From positions 1 to 64,000 of the forward strand of contig NZ_VUNG01000005.1 of the NCBI RefSeq assembly GCF_009695775.1: a stretch of DNA of 64,000 bases, in the 5' to 3' direction. The position numbers were made by a program, and so were the translations under genes. The stretch comes from Hallella mizrahii (GTDB lineage: Bacteria > Bacteroidota > Bacteroidia > Bacteroidales > Bacteroidaceae). Under the pieces are notes generated by a model. The model did no database searches. It had not been told where the DNA came from and worked only from the letters and a program-made list of their open reading frames with translations. Positions 1 through 7,642 of the stretch are shown in pieces. Every line of letters starts with the position of its first letter. The first letter of the stretch is position 1.

Positions 1-118
1 CCAATGTTGCATCCTTATTTGCCGGAAATGCTACATTGCTAATTTCCGAAATCTGCTACATTCATTTTTCCGAAATCTGCTACATTGCTAATTTCTGAAA
101 TTTGTTGGTGCAAAGATA
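1..118. repeat. Clustered ~20-bp direct repeats, probable end of a mobile element
   Basis: Three near-identical copies of a ~20-bp unit (core CGAAATCTGCTACATT) lie at 18-37, 43-62 and 67-86, with a fourth degenerate copy from 92, spaced 24-25 bp apart. Homology to the C39 ABC transporter begins immediately downstream (about 119), where its catalytic-cysteine segment should lie, so this block marks a junction that replaced the gene's 5' end. Several spaced repeats at a terminus are typical of some transposon ends, for example the IS21 family. No transposase lies inside the window, so the element's identity is inference. Confidence 0.5.
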
Positions 119-244
119 CCGATTACAATATGTCATCCTACTAAAGAGGGAATTTCTCTTTTAGGAATAAAAGATGCAGCAAACAGACTTGGCTTTTATA
201 CAATTAGCGGGCGCTTAACAATAGAAGAACTGCCTGCTTCGACA

Positions 245-2209
245 TTGCCATGTATCCTGCATTGGAATCAGAATCATTTCGTTGTTTTGTACAAAGTAAA
301 AAAGAATAAGAAATTCTATATTGCAGACCCAGGGAAAGGTTTGGTGACTTACAATATTGATGACTTCAAAAGTCACTGGATAGAAACGGTATCAGACGGT
401 GAAGAAAAAGGTATTGCCATGTTCCTTGAACCAACTCCAATGTTTTACGAACAAGAGAGTAACGATATAAAGGAAGAAGAAAGGTCTTTTGGCTTTCTGT
501 TAGGATATATCAATCAGTATCGGAAGTATTTCTTACAGATTCTGTTAGGCCTGTTTGTGGGGAGTCTCTTGCAACTTGCTTTGCCGTTTCTTACCCAGAA
601 CATTGTCGATATTGGCATTAAAAACCAAGACATTGGCTTCATCTGGTTAATATTGTTAGGGCAACTTATCATTACCATTAGTCGGACATCTGTTGATTTC
701 ATTAGGAGATGGCTTCTGCTGCATATATCCATGCGCATAAACATTTCGTTAGTAAGCGATTTCTTTATCAAGTTGCTCCAGTTGCCAATGTCGTTTTTTG
801 ACACAAAATTGATGGGTGACCTGATGCAGCGAATCGGCGACCACTCACGCGTAAACAGTTTCTTGACACAACAGACGTTAAGTGTGGCTTTTTCAATGAT
901 CAGTTTTGCTGTGTTTAGTTGTGTGCTGTTGGTTTATAACAGGCTTATCTTCTTTATTTTCCTGTTGGGAAGTCTCCTCTATGGCGGATGGATGACATTG
1001 TTCTTGCGGCGCAGGAAAGTGATTGACTATGAGTTGTTCGAACAGCAGGCCATCAACAACAATAAGACTTATCAGTTCCTGACCTCAATGCAGGAAATCA
1101 AGTTGCAAGACTGTGAGCAACGTCGCCGTTGGGAATGGGAGGATGTGCAGGCTGATTTGTTTAAGGTACAGATGAAAAGTCTGAAACTCCAACAGACCCA
1201 GGAAGCCGGAAGTATCTTTATCAATGAGTTGAAAAACATTATCATCACAGTTGTTTCAGCTACTGCCGTTATCAATGGCAGTCTGACGCTTGGTATGATG
1301 CTGGCTGTCCAATATATCATCGGTCAGTTGAACAGCCCCATCGAGCAGCTTATGCACTTCATATACTCTATACAGGACGTAAAAATAAGTCTTGAACGTA
1401 TCAACGAAATCCATAAAAAAGATAACGAAGAGGATGCGGGGCGTATAAGGACAGAGCTTGGTGATGAGAATCATGATATTGTGCTTTCTCATATTGACTT
1501 CAAATATGACCCTCATGCGTTGTCAAAGACAATAGAGGATGTCAGTATTCACATCCCAGAGGGAAAGATAACAGCCATCGTGGGGGCATCTGGAAGTGGG
1601 AAAACAACCTTGATTAAACTCATGCTGGGCTATTATCCAGTTATGAATGGCGAGATAACCATTGCAGAACACAACATTACGAAATATAACTTAAAATGGT
1701 GGCGTCGCCAGTGTGGTGTGGTTATGCAGGATGGAGTCATATTCTCTGAATCTATAGCAAGGAACATTGCCGTTGATGACGATGAGATAAACCAAGAGAG
1801 GCTGGAGATGGCAGCAGAGATTGCAAACGTGAAAGACTTTGTAATGGCATTGCCCCTTAAGTTCAATACAAATATCGGCAGGGATGGCATGGGGCTCAGT
1901 CAAGGCCAGAAACAACGGATTTTGATTGCCCGCGCAGTGTATAAGAACCCGATGTTCATATTCCTTGATGAAGCAACCAACTCGTTGGACGCAAGCAATG
2001 AACGGGCGATAGTAGAGAACTTGGATAAGTTCTACAAAGGAAAGACAGTCGTAATTGTGGCACACCGATTGAGTACTGTAAAGAATGCCGACCAAATTAT
2101 TGTTTTGGATAAAGGAAGAGTTGTTGAAACTGGCAATCACGCAACATTGACAGCAAAACGTGGAGCCTACTATAATCTTGTTAAGAACCAGCTAGAATTA
2201 GGGAATTAA
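245..2209 (+). CDS. C39-type peptide-export ABC transporter, 5'-truncated
   Basis: Resembles peptidase-containing (C39) ABC transporters that cleave double-glycine leaders and export the peptide across the inner membrane. From the TTG at 245 the protein starts inside the C39 domain: HWNQNHFVVLYK carries the catalytic His and IADPGKG the Asp. Recognisable homology continues upstream in the same frame to about 119 (EGISLLGIKDAA), but no ATG or GTG is available and the catalytic-Cys segment is missing, replaced by the repeat block. Membrane domain about residues 80-370; nucleotide-binding domain about 410-645 with GASGSGKTTL (Walker A), LSQGQKQR (signature), MFIFLDEAT (Walker B) and AHRL (H-loop). 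The TTG is only the first usable start; peptidase activity should be lost although the transport module looks intact. It is followed by a small membrane protein and two double-glycine precursors. Confidence 0.8.
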   Translation: MPCILHWNQNHFVVLYKVKKNKKFYIADPGKGLVTYNIDDFKSHWIETVSDGEEKGIAMFLEPTPMFYEQESNDIKEEERSFGFLLGYINQYRKYFLQILLGLFVGSLLQLALPFLTQNIVDIGIKNQDIGFIWLILLGQLIITISRTSVDFIRRWLLLHISMRINISLVSDFFIKLLQLPMSFFDTKLMGDLMQRIGDHSRVNSFLTQQTLSVAFSMISFAVFSCVLLVYNRLIFFIFLLGSLLYGGWMTLFLRRRKVIDYELFEQQAINNNKTYQFLTSMQEIKLQDCEQRRRWEWEDVQADLFKVQMKSLKLQQTQEAGSIFINELKNIIITVVSATAVINGSLTLGMMLAVQYIIGQLNSPIEQLMHFIYSIQDVKISLERINEIHKKDNEEDAGRIRTELGDENHDIVLSHIDFKYDPHALSKTIEDVSIHIPEGKITAIVGASGSGKTTLIKLMLGYYPVMNGEITIAEHNITKYNLKWWRRQCGVVMQDGVIFSESIARNIAVDDDEINQERLEMAAEIANVKDFVMALPLKFNTNIGRDGMGLSQGQKQRILIARAVYKNPMFIFLDEATNSLDASNERAIVENLDKFYKGKTVVIVAHRLSTVKNADQIIVLDKGRVVETGNHATLTAKRGAYYNLVKNQLELGN

Positions 2210-2219
2210 AGGAAGTATT

Positions 2220-2378
2220 ATGGATAAGATGAAAGATTTAGAGAATGTGGAACTTCGTAGCGAGAAAGTTCGTGACATTATGACGGAGAGACCGCCCATT
2301 TTCATACGATATGGTACTGCCATTGTAGCAATGTTACTATTGTCTGTGGCAATTATCGCATTTTGTGTTCTTTTATAA
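2220..2378 (+). CDS. Small single-pass membrane protein of the peptide-export cassette
   Basis: A 52-residue ORF begins 10 bp after the transporter stop: a charged cytoplasmic start (MDKMKDLENVELRSEKVRDIM) up to about residue 22, then one strongly hydrophobic segment ending at the stop. It resembles the N-terminal anchor of HlyD-type adaptor proteins that partner C39 transporters in Bacteroidetes. It could be a truncated adaptor or a genuinely short accessory protein; nothing like the periplasmic part follows. Tight spacing supports co-transcription with the transporter. The HlyD resemblance is from memory, not a search. Confidence 0.55.
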   Translation: MDKMKDLENVELRSEKVRDIMTERPPIFIRYGTAIVAMLLLSVAIIAFCVLL

Positions 2379-2492
2379 AACTATATTTGATATTTAAGAT
2401 AAAAACAGACTCCGGAACTCTGTATAAACAGACCAGACTGCATAACAGGAGCGTGTACCGAAAAGCTATATGAGTAGGTAGTTAATAAAAAG

Positions 2493-2669
2493 ATGAAAAT
2501 TAAAGTTTTGCATCCCAATGAGATGTTGAGTAATGAAGAGGCAACCAATATTAAAGGTGGCTTGAACTCAAGTGTTGATAATGTTGAATGTGTTTGTGAT
2601 TGTTTCATTAGCAACAAGAATGAGACTACTCCACAAAAGCCTACCAAACCAATCAAGGGTTTGTCATAA
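2493..2669 (+). CDS. Double-glycine leader, cysteine-rich peptide precursor 1
   Basis: A 58-residue ORF with a leader typical of C39-transporter substrates: charged N-terminus, the acidic stretch LSNEEATNIKGG ending in Gly-Gly at residues 22-23, then a 35-residue core with the cysteine cluster ECVCDC and a Lys/Pro-rich tail (QKPTKPIKG). It lies directly downstream of the export transporter. The leader resembles that of the next ORF (both end NIKGG), which supports both being real substrates. Function is not known: bacteriocin, signalling peptide or modified peptide are all possible. No modification enzyme is visible nearby. Confidence 0.65.
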   Translation: MKIKVLHPNEMLSNEEATNIKGGLNSSVDNVECVCDCFISNKNETTPQKPTKPIKGLS

Positions 2670-2680
2670 AAGAGTGCTGT

Positions 2681-2839
2681 ATGAAAATAAGAAGTATTGT
2701 AAAATCTTTCGTTACAGAAGATGACGCTATCAACATTAAAGGTGGAATAAATTCTCTAAACTCATCAATAGAATCGAGCTGTACTGATTGCAACTGTTCC
2801 TGTTTTCCTATTTTGCGCCACCCAAAGCCGATTTTATGA
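2681..2839 (+). CDS. Double-glycine leader, cysteine-rich peptide precursor 2 (3' end possibly altered)
   Basis: A 52-residue ORF starting 11 bp after precursor 1. The leader ends AINIKGG (Gly-Gly at residues 21-22), followed by a 30-residue core with the dense cluster CTDCNCSC. The last residues (about ILRHPKPIL) are encoded over the 3' end of the inverted IS remnant that continues to 3316, so the natural C-terminus may have been replaced when the element inserted. The shared leader and adjacent position indicate a paralogue of precursor 1 made for the same exporter. Confidence 0.6.
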   Translation: MKIRSIVKSFVTEDDAINIKGGINSLNSSIESSCTDCNCSCFPILRHPKPIL

Positions 2840-3316
2840 GCATATTGTCTTTGCGGAAACAAAGGTTATCAAGGAACTTGTATATGGCTTCCACGTCGTA
2901 GTCTTTGTTCAGGTATTGGCGGAGATACTCCACTGTGCGGAGTTTGCTGCCTGGATTAAATAGGCGACAAATGACCAAATGACGGAACATCTCGTTGTTT
3001 ATCCAGCTATAGCCTATCTTGTCGTAAAGACGTCCATATATAGCTCGGGGCCAATCACTTGAATCTGCGTATTGGAAATACCAGAGAGGAAACGCTCAAA
3101 ATCGTCTTCGAAAGGATAATGATAGTCCATCGGAATAGGCTGACCAAGTTGTGAGTCTATAAACTCACGGGCCTTACGTTCCAAAGCAAGCAATTCTTGC
3201 GCATTGGAACTTGTTCCGATAATCTTTACAGTTACATTCTTGCGAGAGCATCTGTCCTTCCTTAGCACCTCGATGCTATAGGCACCTGATCTGTGGCGTT
3301 TCTTGTGTATGAACAT
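2808..3316 (-). pseudogene. IS1634/IS4-like transposase remnant, frameshifted and truncated
   Basis: Two minus-strand pieces form one broken transposase. The first (3316-3014) starts MFIHKKRHRSG and runs to VIGPEL. A one-base loss near CTATATAT shifts the frame, and homology resumes as YGRLYDKIGY...RHLVICRLFNPGSK through 2808. That N-terminal region is typical of large IS1634-type transposases of roughly 500-600 residues. Only about 165 residues remain, and the catalytic core is absent. The truncated end overlaps peptide precursor 2, so this decayed element marks a second rearrangement in the cassette. The family call is by motif memory. Confidence 0.7.
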
Positions 3317-3438
3317 GATGCAAAGATAGCTTGCGCAACCCAGAATCCCAAATACAAAGTGTCACTTTATTGATTTTAATGATTTATGGTCGTTGACAGA
3401 CGTTAACGCGGAAAACAGGAAAAATATCATAATATATG

Positions 3439-3469
3439 TTGCCACTTTCATCAATTATTAGTATTTTTG
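3439..3469 (+). promoter_or_regulatory. Bacteroidetes-type promoter of the BspA-like lipoprotein gene
   Basis: A TTG at 3439-3441 and TATTTTTG at 3462-3469, 20 bp apart, match the -33/-7 arrangement. Transcription would begin about 15-20 bp before the ATG at 3494. Confidence 0.5.
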
Positions 3470-3493
3470 TAAAGTGAAACCTATTTATTTGAT

Positions 3494-4897
3494 ATGAAGT
3501 ATTCTGCCCTTAAGAAAATGCTATCCGTGATCGCCTTGTTATTATGTATCTCGTGTAGCGATGAAACAGAAACAATCTCTGACCTGAGAGGAGGAGACGA
3601 AGTATCCCAAACGGTACTCGACAAAGGAAGTTATACCCTCAGCAAGGAAGGTGGTATGACCGAGTTCAAGTTTACGAATGTGAGCGTTGATTCGTGCTAT
3701 ATTCAGTCAGAACATCCAAACTGGCTCATGTTAGATAAAATAGGGAGCTATTCCGATGAACTGGATCTATACCTGACAGCTCAGCCCAACAACGACTGGG
3801 ACACACGTACGGCGAAGCTCTGCTTGATGAAGGGAAAAGAACGTAGGGACATTACCTTCAGTCAGAGTGCCTTTCCAAAGATGGAAAGTAGCACGCAAGT
3901 CATCAAGTTGGCGCCTAACGATACGGTTTTCACGTTTACCGTGAAGACGAACGTTCCCGTGCGTATGAAAGCCGATGTAGCAGAAGGACTGTCATATATC
4001 TACTATGATTATGAGCAGCCCAGCCATGAGGAAGGCAAGGCATGGACGATCGCGGTCAATGGCAAGGTGCCGAAGAATGAAGGTTTAGGCAAGGCATCCA
4101 CCATATACGTGATGGGTGATGGCGTGCCAACGGCAAATGTCATCGTGTGGCAAACTGGAACCGTAGGTGATGTGAATCCCGTGCTCAACAACTTAAAGCC
4201 AGGTGCCTTAGCCGAATTTCTCTCGACAGATCCTAAGACCACGCCCTACATCAAAAGTCTTAAAGTGTCGGGCGAGCTCAATGGTGACGATATCTACGCA
4301 CTGCGCACATTACTGACCCGATACAAGACGCTGAAGGCCCTCGACTTGTTTGGCGCACGTATCGTCAGTGGTGGCAAGGCGTATCTCACGACGGCGTTGA
4401 ACGAGCAGTATTATACCCGTAATGATGAAGTGGGCGAGGATATGTTCCGCGACTGTACGAGTCTCGAAAAGATCACGCTGCCTGAGCATCTCAAGGCGAT
4501 TGGCATCCAAGCCTTTGCTAATTGTTCTTCCCTGCCAGGTATCGAGATCCCCTCTACGGTGAAGAGCATTGACAGTCAGGCTTTCTTTTCCTGCACAAAC
4601 ATGTCATTTATTGGTATCCCCATCGAAGGCTCACAGTTAGAATATATAGGGTCAGGAGCCTTCTCCACAGGCTCAGTCCTTGACGACCTGTATATCCCTG
4701 CCACCGTGAAAGACCTGAGCAGACTTGCCTTCTCACCCTGTCGGGTGCTTGAGTTGCATGTGCAATGGACAACACCGCCTAATGTGGTGATCACCAAGCA
4801 ACTTGCCAAGGGCAAGCTTTATGTCCCCAAGGGCTGCAAGGGCGCTTATGCTGCCGACAAGAATTGGTGTAAGTTCTCAGATATCCAAGAGGAATAA
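3494..4897 (+). CDS. BspA-like leucine-rich-repeat lipoprotein with BACON-like domain
   Basis: A 467-residue surface-type lipoprotein. The signal peptide ends in a lipobox (LLLCISC, Cys about residue 20). Residues about 45-130 look like a BACON-type beta-sandwich (EHPNWLML, TAKLCL). Residues about 300-440 hold LRR_5/BspA repeats (FRDCTSLEKITLPEHLKAIG, FANCSSLPGIEIPSTVKSI and others), and the end has the usual VPKGCKGAYAADKNW cap. BspA-like proteins of this phylum mediate adhesion or ligand binding at the surface; the specific partner is unknown. It has its own promoter and convergent or unrelated neighbours. Confidence 0.8.
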   Translation: MKYSALKKMLSVIALLLCISCSDETETISDLRGGDEVSQTVLDKGSYTLSKEGGMTEFKFTNVSVDSCYIQSEHPNWLMLDKIGSYSDELDLYLTAQPNNDWDTRTAKLCLMKGKERRDITFSQSAFPKMESSTQVIKLAPNDTVFTFTVKTNVPVRMKADVAEGLSYIYYDYEQPSHEEGKAWTIAVNGKVPKNEGLGKASTIYVMGDGVPTANVIVWQTGTVGDVNPVLNNLKPGALAEFLSTDPKTTPYIKSLKVSGELNGDDIYALRTLLTRYKTLKALDLFGARIVSGGKAYLTTALNEQYYTRNDEVGEDMFRDCTSLEKITLPEHLKAIGIQAFANCSSLPGIEIPSTVKSIDSQAFFSCTNMSFIGIPIEGSQLEYIGSGAFSTGSVLDDLYIPATVKDLSRLAFSPCRVLELHVQWTTPPNVVITKQLAKGKLYVPKGCKGAYAADKNWCKFSDIQEE

Positions 4898-4932
4898 CAA
4901 CGCAATATAAGACACTAAACTGTCAACCAAAA

Positions 4933-5154
4933 TCAGTACACAACAGACATTTCTCCTATTACTTTTACATCCTTAAGCTCTTGGATGTTATTAAAATCCA
5001 CAACAGAGTCTTTTCCTTCCCATTTCACAAGGCGAGTTCCATATTGTGAATCTTCTACCGTAAAATGGCTCTTTCCTTTTGCCAATGCAAGTGTTGGTAA
5101 CCAACAAAGGCATAGCAGAAATAGTACAGCAACTGAAATCTTACTTTTTATCAT
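4933..5154 (-). CDS. Small secreted protein of unknown function
   Basis: A 73-residue ORF with a clear signal peptide (basic start, hydrophobic core, cleavage likely after TLALA) and a mature part of about 48 residues rich in Val, Asp and Lys (SVVDFNNIQELKDVKVIGEM). The mature part resembles the opening strand region of larger secreted repeat proteins, so it may be a truncated fragment. It is convergent with the BspA-like gene, with a 35-bp gap. I do not recognise a family. Confidence 0.5.
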   Translation of the reverse strand: MIKSKISVAVLFLLCLCWLPTLALAKGKSHFTVEDSQYGTRLVKWEGKDSVVDFNNIQELKDVKVIGEMSVVY

Positions 5155-5212
5155 AATCTTCTATTTTTAGTGTTCTTTATATTCAAAGACGAAAGAATGA
5201 TAAAAGGGTAAA

Positions 5213-5719
5213 CTACTTTTTCCAATATTTTTCAGCCATAGGCTGCAACCTTTCCTTTATTACTTCCATAACAGTCTTGAAATCAAGAGTTTCTTTCCAT
5301 TGAATCTTTTTCAGAAATGCTTTCCAGCGAACTATACGTGCTGCGTCTGTCGCAAAACTTTCTGTAAACAACTGCAATTCGGGATTGTATGTAAGCCCTC
5401 TATTATCGAAAGTCGCCTTAATCGCATCATATAATGTGTCATCAGACAAGTCTCTCTTTGTCAGGAGTTGGTAACAGTCGAAGAAATCTTTCATGCGACT
5501 GTTGAGCACATCTCGGTCTATCATCGTATGGAATTTCTCGGCAACAACAGTCTCCAAGGAATATGCCTGTATGTTCACAGATGGAATGTCAGGCAAAAGC
5601 AATGGGAAGTCAATAGTTGTTGGATATGGAGTTACAACATCACCAAAGCCAATGTCAACAGACATGTTGTAAGCGATAGTATCCATGTGGGCCGTAAAGT
5701 TTTTCTTTCCTATTTTATT
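5213..5719 (-). pseudogene. AbiEii/AbiGii nucleotidyltransferase toxin, N-terminal half deleted
   Basis: The reading frame contains the C-terminal half of an AbiEii-type toxin: VDIGFGDVV, ETVVAEKFHTMI and NSRMKDFFDCYQLL are family hallmarks normally found after about residue 140. The nucleotidyltransferase GS..LR-type active-site region is missing. Only about 11 residues precede the ATG at 5686 before a stop, and the frame overlaps the end of the antitoxin gene. An in-frame deletion has therefore removed the catalytic half. The remnant immediately follows the intact-looking AbiEi antitoxin gene, as in AbiE type IV systems. Confidence 0.75.
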
Positions 5720-6296
5720 CTATTGCTATTTCAAGATAATTTTTTAATGTGTTGAATACTCTGAGGCGTTTGGCATAATCTTGCAAACGAGTGAGATTGC
5801 GGTTTGGCTTTTTCAGATAGGAGCGTATCACTTCAGCGCAAACATCCAGCCCCACTTTGTTTCTGTATTTTACAGCATCGCAAACACTTCGCTCCATGTC
5901 GGTGATACGAACATGATACCCTGAAATTTCCGCATCCATAATGCCGAACTCCAAGTTCTCCTTCTTCCAATAATACAGCTCTATCGGAAGCGTATCTGGT
6001 ATCACCACTTTCCGCTTGTTAGCGATAGCAATGCAAAAGGCTGGTGGTACTGTTGTTGAAAGCTGATGGTAAGCCCAGGCGTTATATAGACATACAATGC
6101 CATTGGGTACAATCCGCTCCACATCAATCATTGTATTAAGCAAAGCATCGGGAACGGCATATATGCCATGACGCAACTTTATCAAGTCGCCACGCTCCTT
6201 AGCTCTCAACAGTCGTTTATAATCTGACAAATGAGATATATCAGTAGTGGAGATAGTGCCACCAAGTGCTACTACTTTGCAAACTATATTGTCCAT
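5715..6296 (-). CDS. AbiEi-family antitoxin / transcriptional regulator
   Basis: A 193-residue protein with an N-terminal winged-helix-like segment (LSDYKRLLRAKERGDLIKL, HGIYAVPDAL) followed by the AbiEi core (GIVCLYNAWAYHQLSTT, DMERSVCDAVKYRNKVG). AbiEi proteins repress their own operon and neutralise the AbiEii nucleotidyltransferase in type IV toxin-antitoxin systems. Length is usual for the family. The downstream toxin gene is half deleted, so this may be an orphan antitoxin kept as residual regulator. A consensus -7 box lies 30 bp upstream. Confidence 0.8.
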   Translation of the reverse strand: MDNIVCKVVALGGTISTTDISHLSDYKRLLRAKERGDLIKLRHGIYAVPDALLNTMIDVERIVPNGIVCLYNAWAYHQLSTTVPPAFCIAIANKRKVVIPDTLPIELYYWKKENLEFGIMDAEISGYHVRITDMERSVCDAVKYRNKVGLDVCAEVIRSYLKKPNRNLTRLQDYAKRLRVFNTLKNYLEIAIE

Positions 6297-6325
6297 TTCA
6301 CCTCTTATTAAATGTCATTACTGCT

Positions 6326-6334
6326 GCAAAAATA
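6326..6334 (-). promoter_or_regulatory. -7 element of the AbiEi gene
   Basis: On the minus strand the bases read TATTTTTGC, an exact TAnnTTTGC match, 30 bp before the AbiEi start. Confidence 0.5.
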
Positions 6335-6482
6335 CAATAAATTTCGAGAATACGGTAAGATTCTACGGATAATTTCATAAAATACCGCACATTATTGCAT
6401 ATTTTCAGAGTCCTAATTATATTTGAGATGATAATAAACTCTAAAAAACATGCAACAATGCAGTATTCTAAATTTAAAATTG

Positions 6483-6491
6483 TATCTTTGC
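6483..6491 (+). promoter_or_regulatory. Consensus -7 box without a convincing gene (orphan promoter)
   Basis: TATCTTTGC matches the Bacteroidetes -7 consensus. The ATG at 6500 runs into a stop after five codons. The surrounding 6,335-6,636 holds no ORF I can support, so this may be the promoter of a deleted gene. Confidence 0.35.
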
Positions 6492-6636
6492 CCCAAGATG
6501 AAAAGAGTTGTTTGACAAGCAAACGTATGCAAATTGTAGAAATTAGAACCGTTGCTAAGTCATTACCTCCATTGAGGTAAAAAACTCATAAATCGCTCAT
6601 TCTAAGCAGTTCGGCAGATTTTAGCGTAATTTTATG

Positions 6637-6819
6637 TTAGAAAAAGTAGCCTCCAGCTTGCTTTTTATTTTTATAACCATGGTCTTCAAAGAATTTGGCA
6701 GTTTCTGAGTTTTTCCATTCAGCGAATACGTTGCCTTTTGCTAAACGTATGCTGTTCACGATGTCGATAATGCTTGGTATTGGATATTCACCGATGCGGA
6801 TCTTGCTAAACAGTTTGTA
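6637..6819 (-). pseudogene. Orphan C-terminal gene fragment of unknown family
   Basis: A minus-strand frame of about 60 codons without a start codon has coding-like composition (IGEYPIPSIIDIVNSIRLAK, FAEWKNSETAKFFEDHGYKN) and ends GGYFF before a stop. It is bounded upstream by an in-frame stop at 6820-6822. It looks like the 3' remnant of a larger gene left by a deletion, amid other decayed defence genes. I do not recognise the family. Confidence 0.35.
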
Positions 6820-6919
6820 TTATCAATGATTATTCGTATCTTCGCGACGTCAGTCCTCGCCAAGCCTCTTAACAATGCTCAAATCGTGCGAGGCGTTTTT
6901 TGTTTATACACATTTGAAC

Positions 6920-7066
6920 ATGGCGAGTCTTATTCCCTTTACAAAACGGTTTGAATCTTCGGAAAATCTCGTTAATTTGCTTGAATCACGAGGTTTACAG
7001 ATTTGTGACAGAAACAAAGCCATACAGTACCTTGACAATATTGGTTATTACAGATTGTCTGCTTAA
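6920..7066 (+). pseudogene. Abi_2 (AbiD/AbiF-like) abortive-infection gene, 5' fragment
   Basis: The 48 codons from ATG 6920 match the N-terminus of Abi_2-family abortive-infection proteins (FTKRFESSENLVNLLESRGL, NKAIQYLDNIGYYRLSA), where the motif YYRLSAY starts the conserved core. The frame stops directly after YYRLSA, so the remaining ~250 residues are gone. An upstream in-frame ATG at 6875 exists but lacks homology. Together with the broken AbiE pair it shows loss of phage-defence genes here. Confidence 0.65.
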
Positions 7067-7230
7067 AAGTACCTAACCACTATTGTGGCATGCCCCTTTC
7101 GGCATGACCTTCGAAAAATAAACTTATTGACAAAAGTCTGTCAACCTTTTAACACATTCTAGAGAGACCACCGGACTGAAAAATCGAAAAAAGAAAAATC
7201 TGAGGGAGAAAAGAGAAGGTTTTTAGGAGA

Positions 7231-7375
7231 AAACAACTGAGATGACCAAGTCAGATAACTGAGTTGACCAAGTCAGATAACTGAAATGACCGAGTAAAAC
7301 AACTGAGATGACGACATCAAAACAGTGGAATGAGACAAAATTCTCTAGAAAATTTTGTCTCATTCCACTGTTTTG
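7231..7375. repeat. Dispersed element: direct repeats plus perfect 25-bp-arm palindrome (copy 1)
   Basis: Four ~22-bp units of the form AACTGAGATGACCAAGTCAG lie in tandem from 7231 to about 7317. A perfect inverted repeat follows, arms 7318-7342 and 7351-7375, loop CTCTAGAA. A related element with the complementary loop and the same direct-repeat units is at 33742-33863. No gene overlaps; the rest of 7067-7580 shows nothing I can assign. It could form a strong hairpin or cruciform. Confidence 0.75.
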
Positions 7376-7580
7376 ATAGAACCAAAAAAGCACAATGCAA
7401 CATATATCCCTGTAAACCAGCAAGTTAACAAAAATGCCTCAAAATTGCGAAAATTGAAGCAAAGGACGCTTTGATTCTGAGAATCGCATTCTCAGACCCA
7501 CTTTTTTGTCAGTTTATTCAACAATCGAACAAGACATGGAAAAGGGTTGCGGCATATTTCAACTTCGGGAGTCTTGAAAC

Positions 7581-7617
7581 AAAAAAATCCCTGCTCATAG
7601 GTAACTACGAGCAGGGA
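7581..7617 (-). terminator. Intrinsic terminator of the ompA-like gene
   Basis: A 9-bp perfect stem (7588-7596 with 7609-7617) is followed on the minus strand by seven T residues, 26 bp after the ompA-like stop. Confidence 0.8.
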
Positions 7618-7642
7618 GCAAATAAATATGTTTGTGAAACGA

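Noticed and set aside
2653..2862. Minus-strand 69-codon frame opposite precursor 2
   Set aside because: Antisense shadow of the leader-peptide ORF and of the IS remnant in another frame.
7223..7423. Minus-strand 66-codon frame across the palindromic element
   Set aside because: Low-complexity product of the direct repeats and palindrome; no start context or homology.
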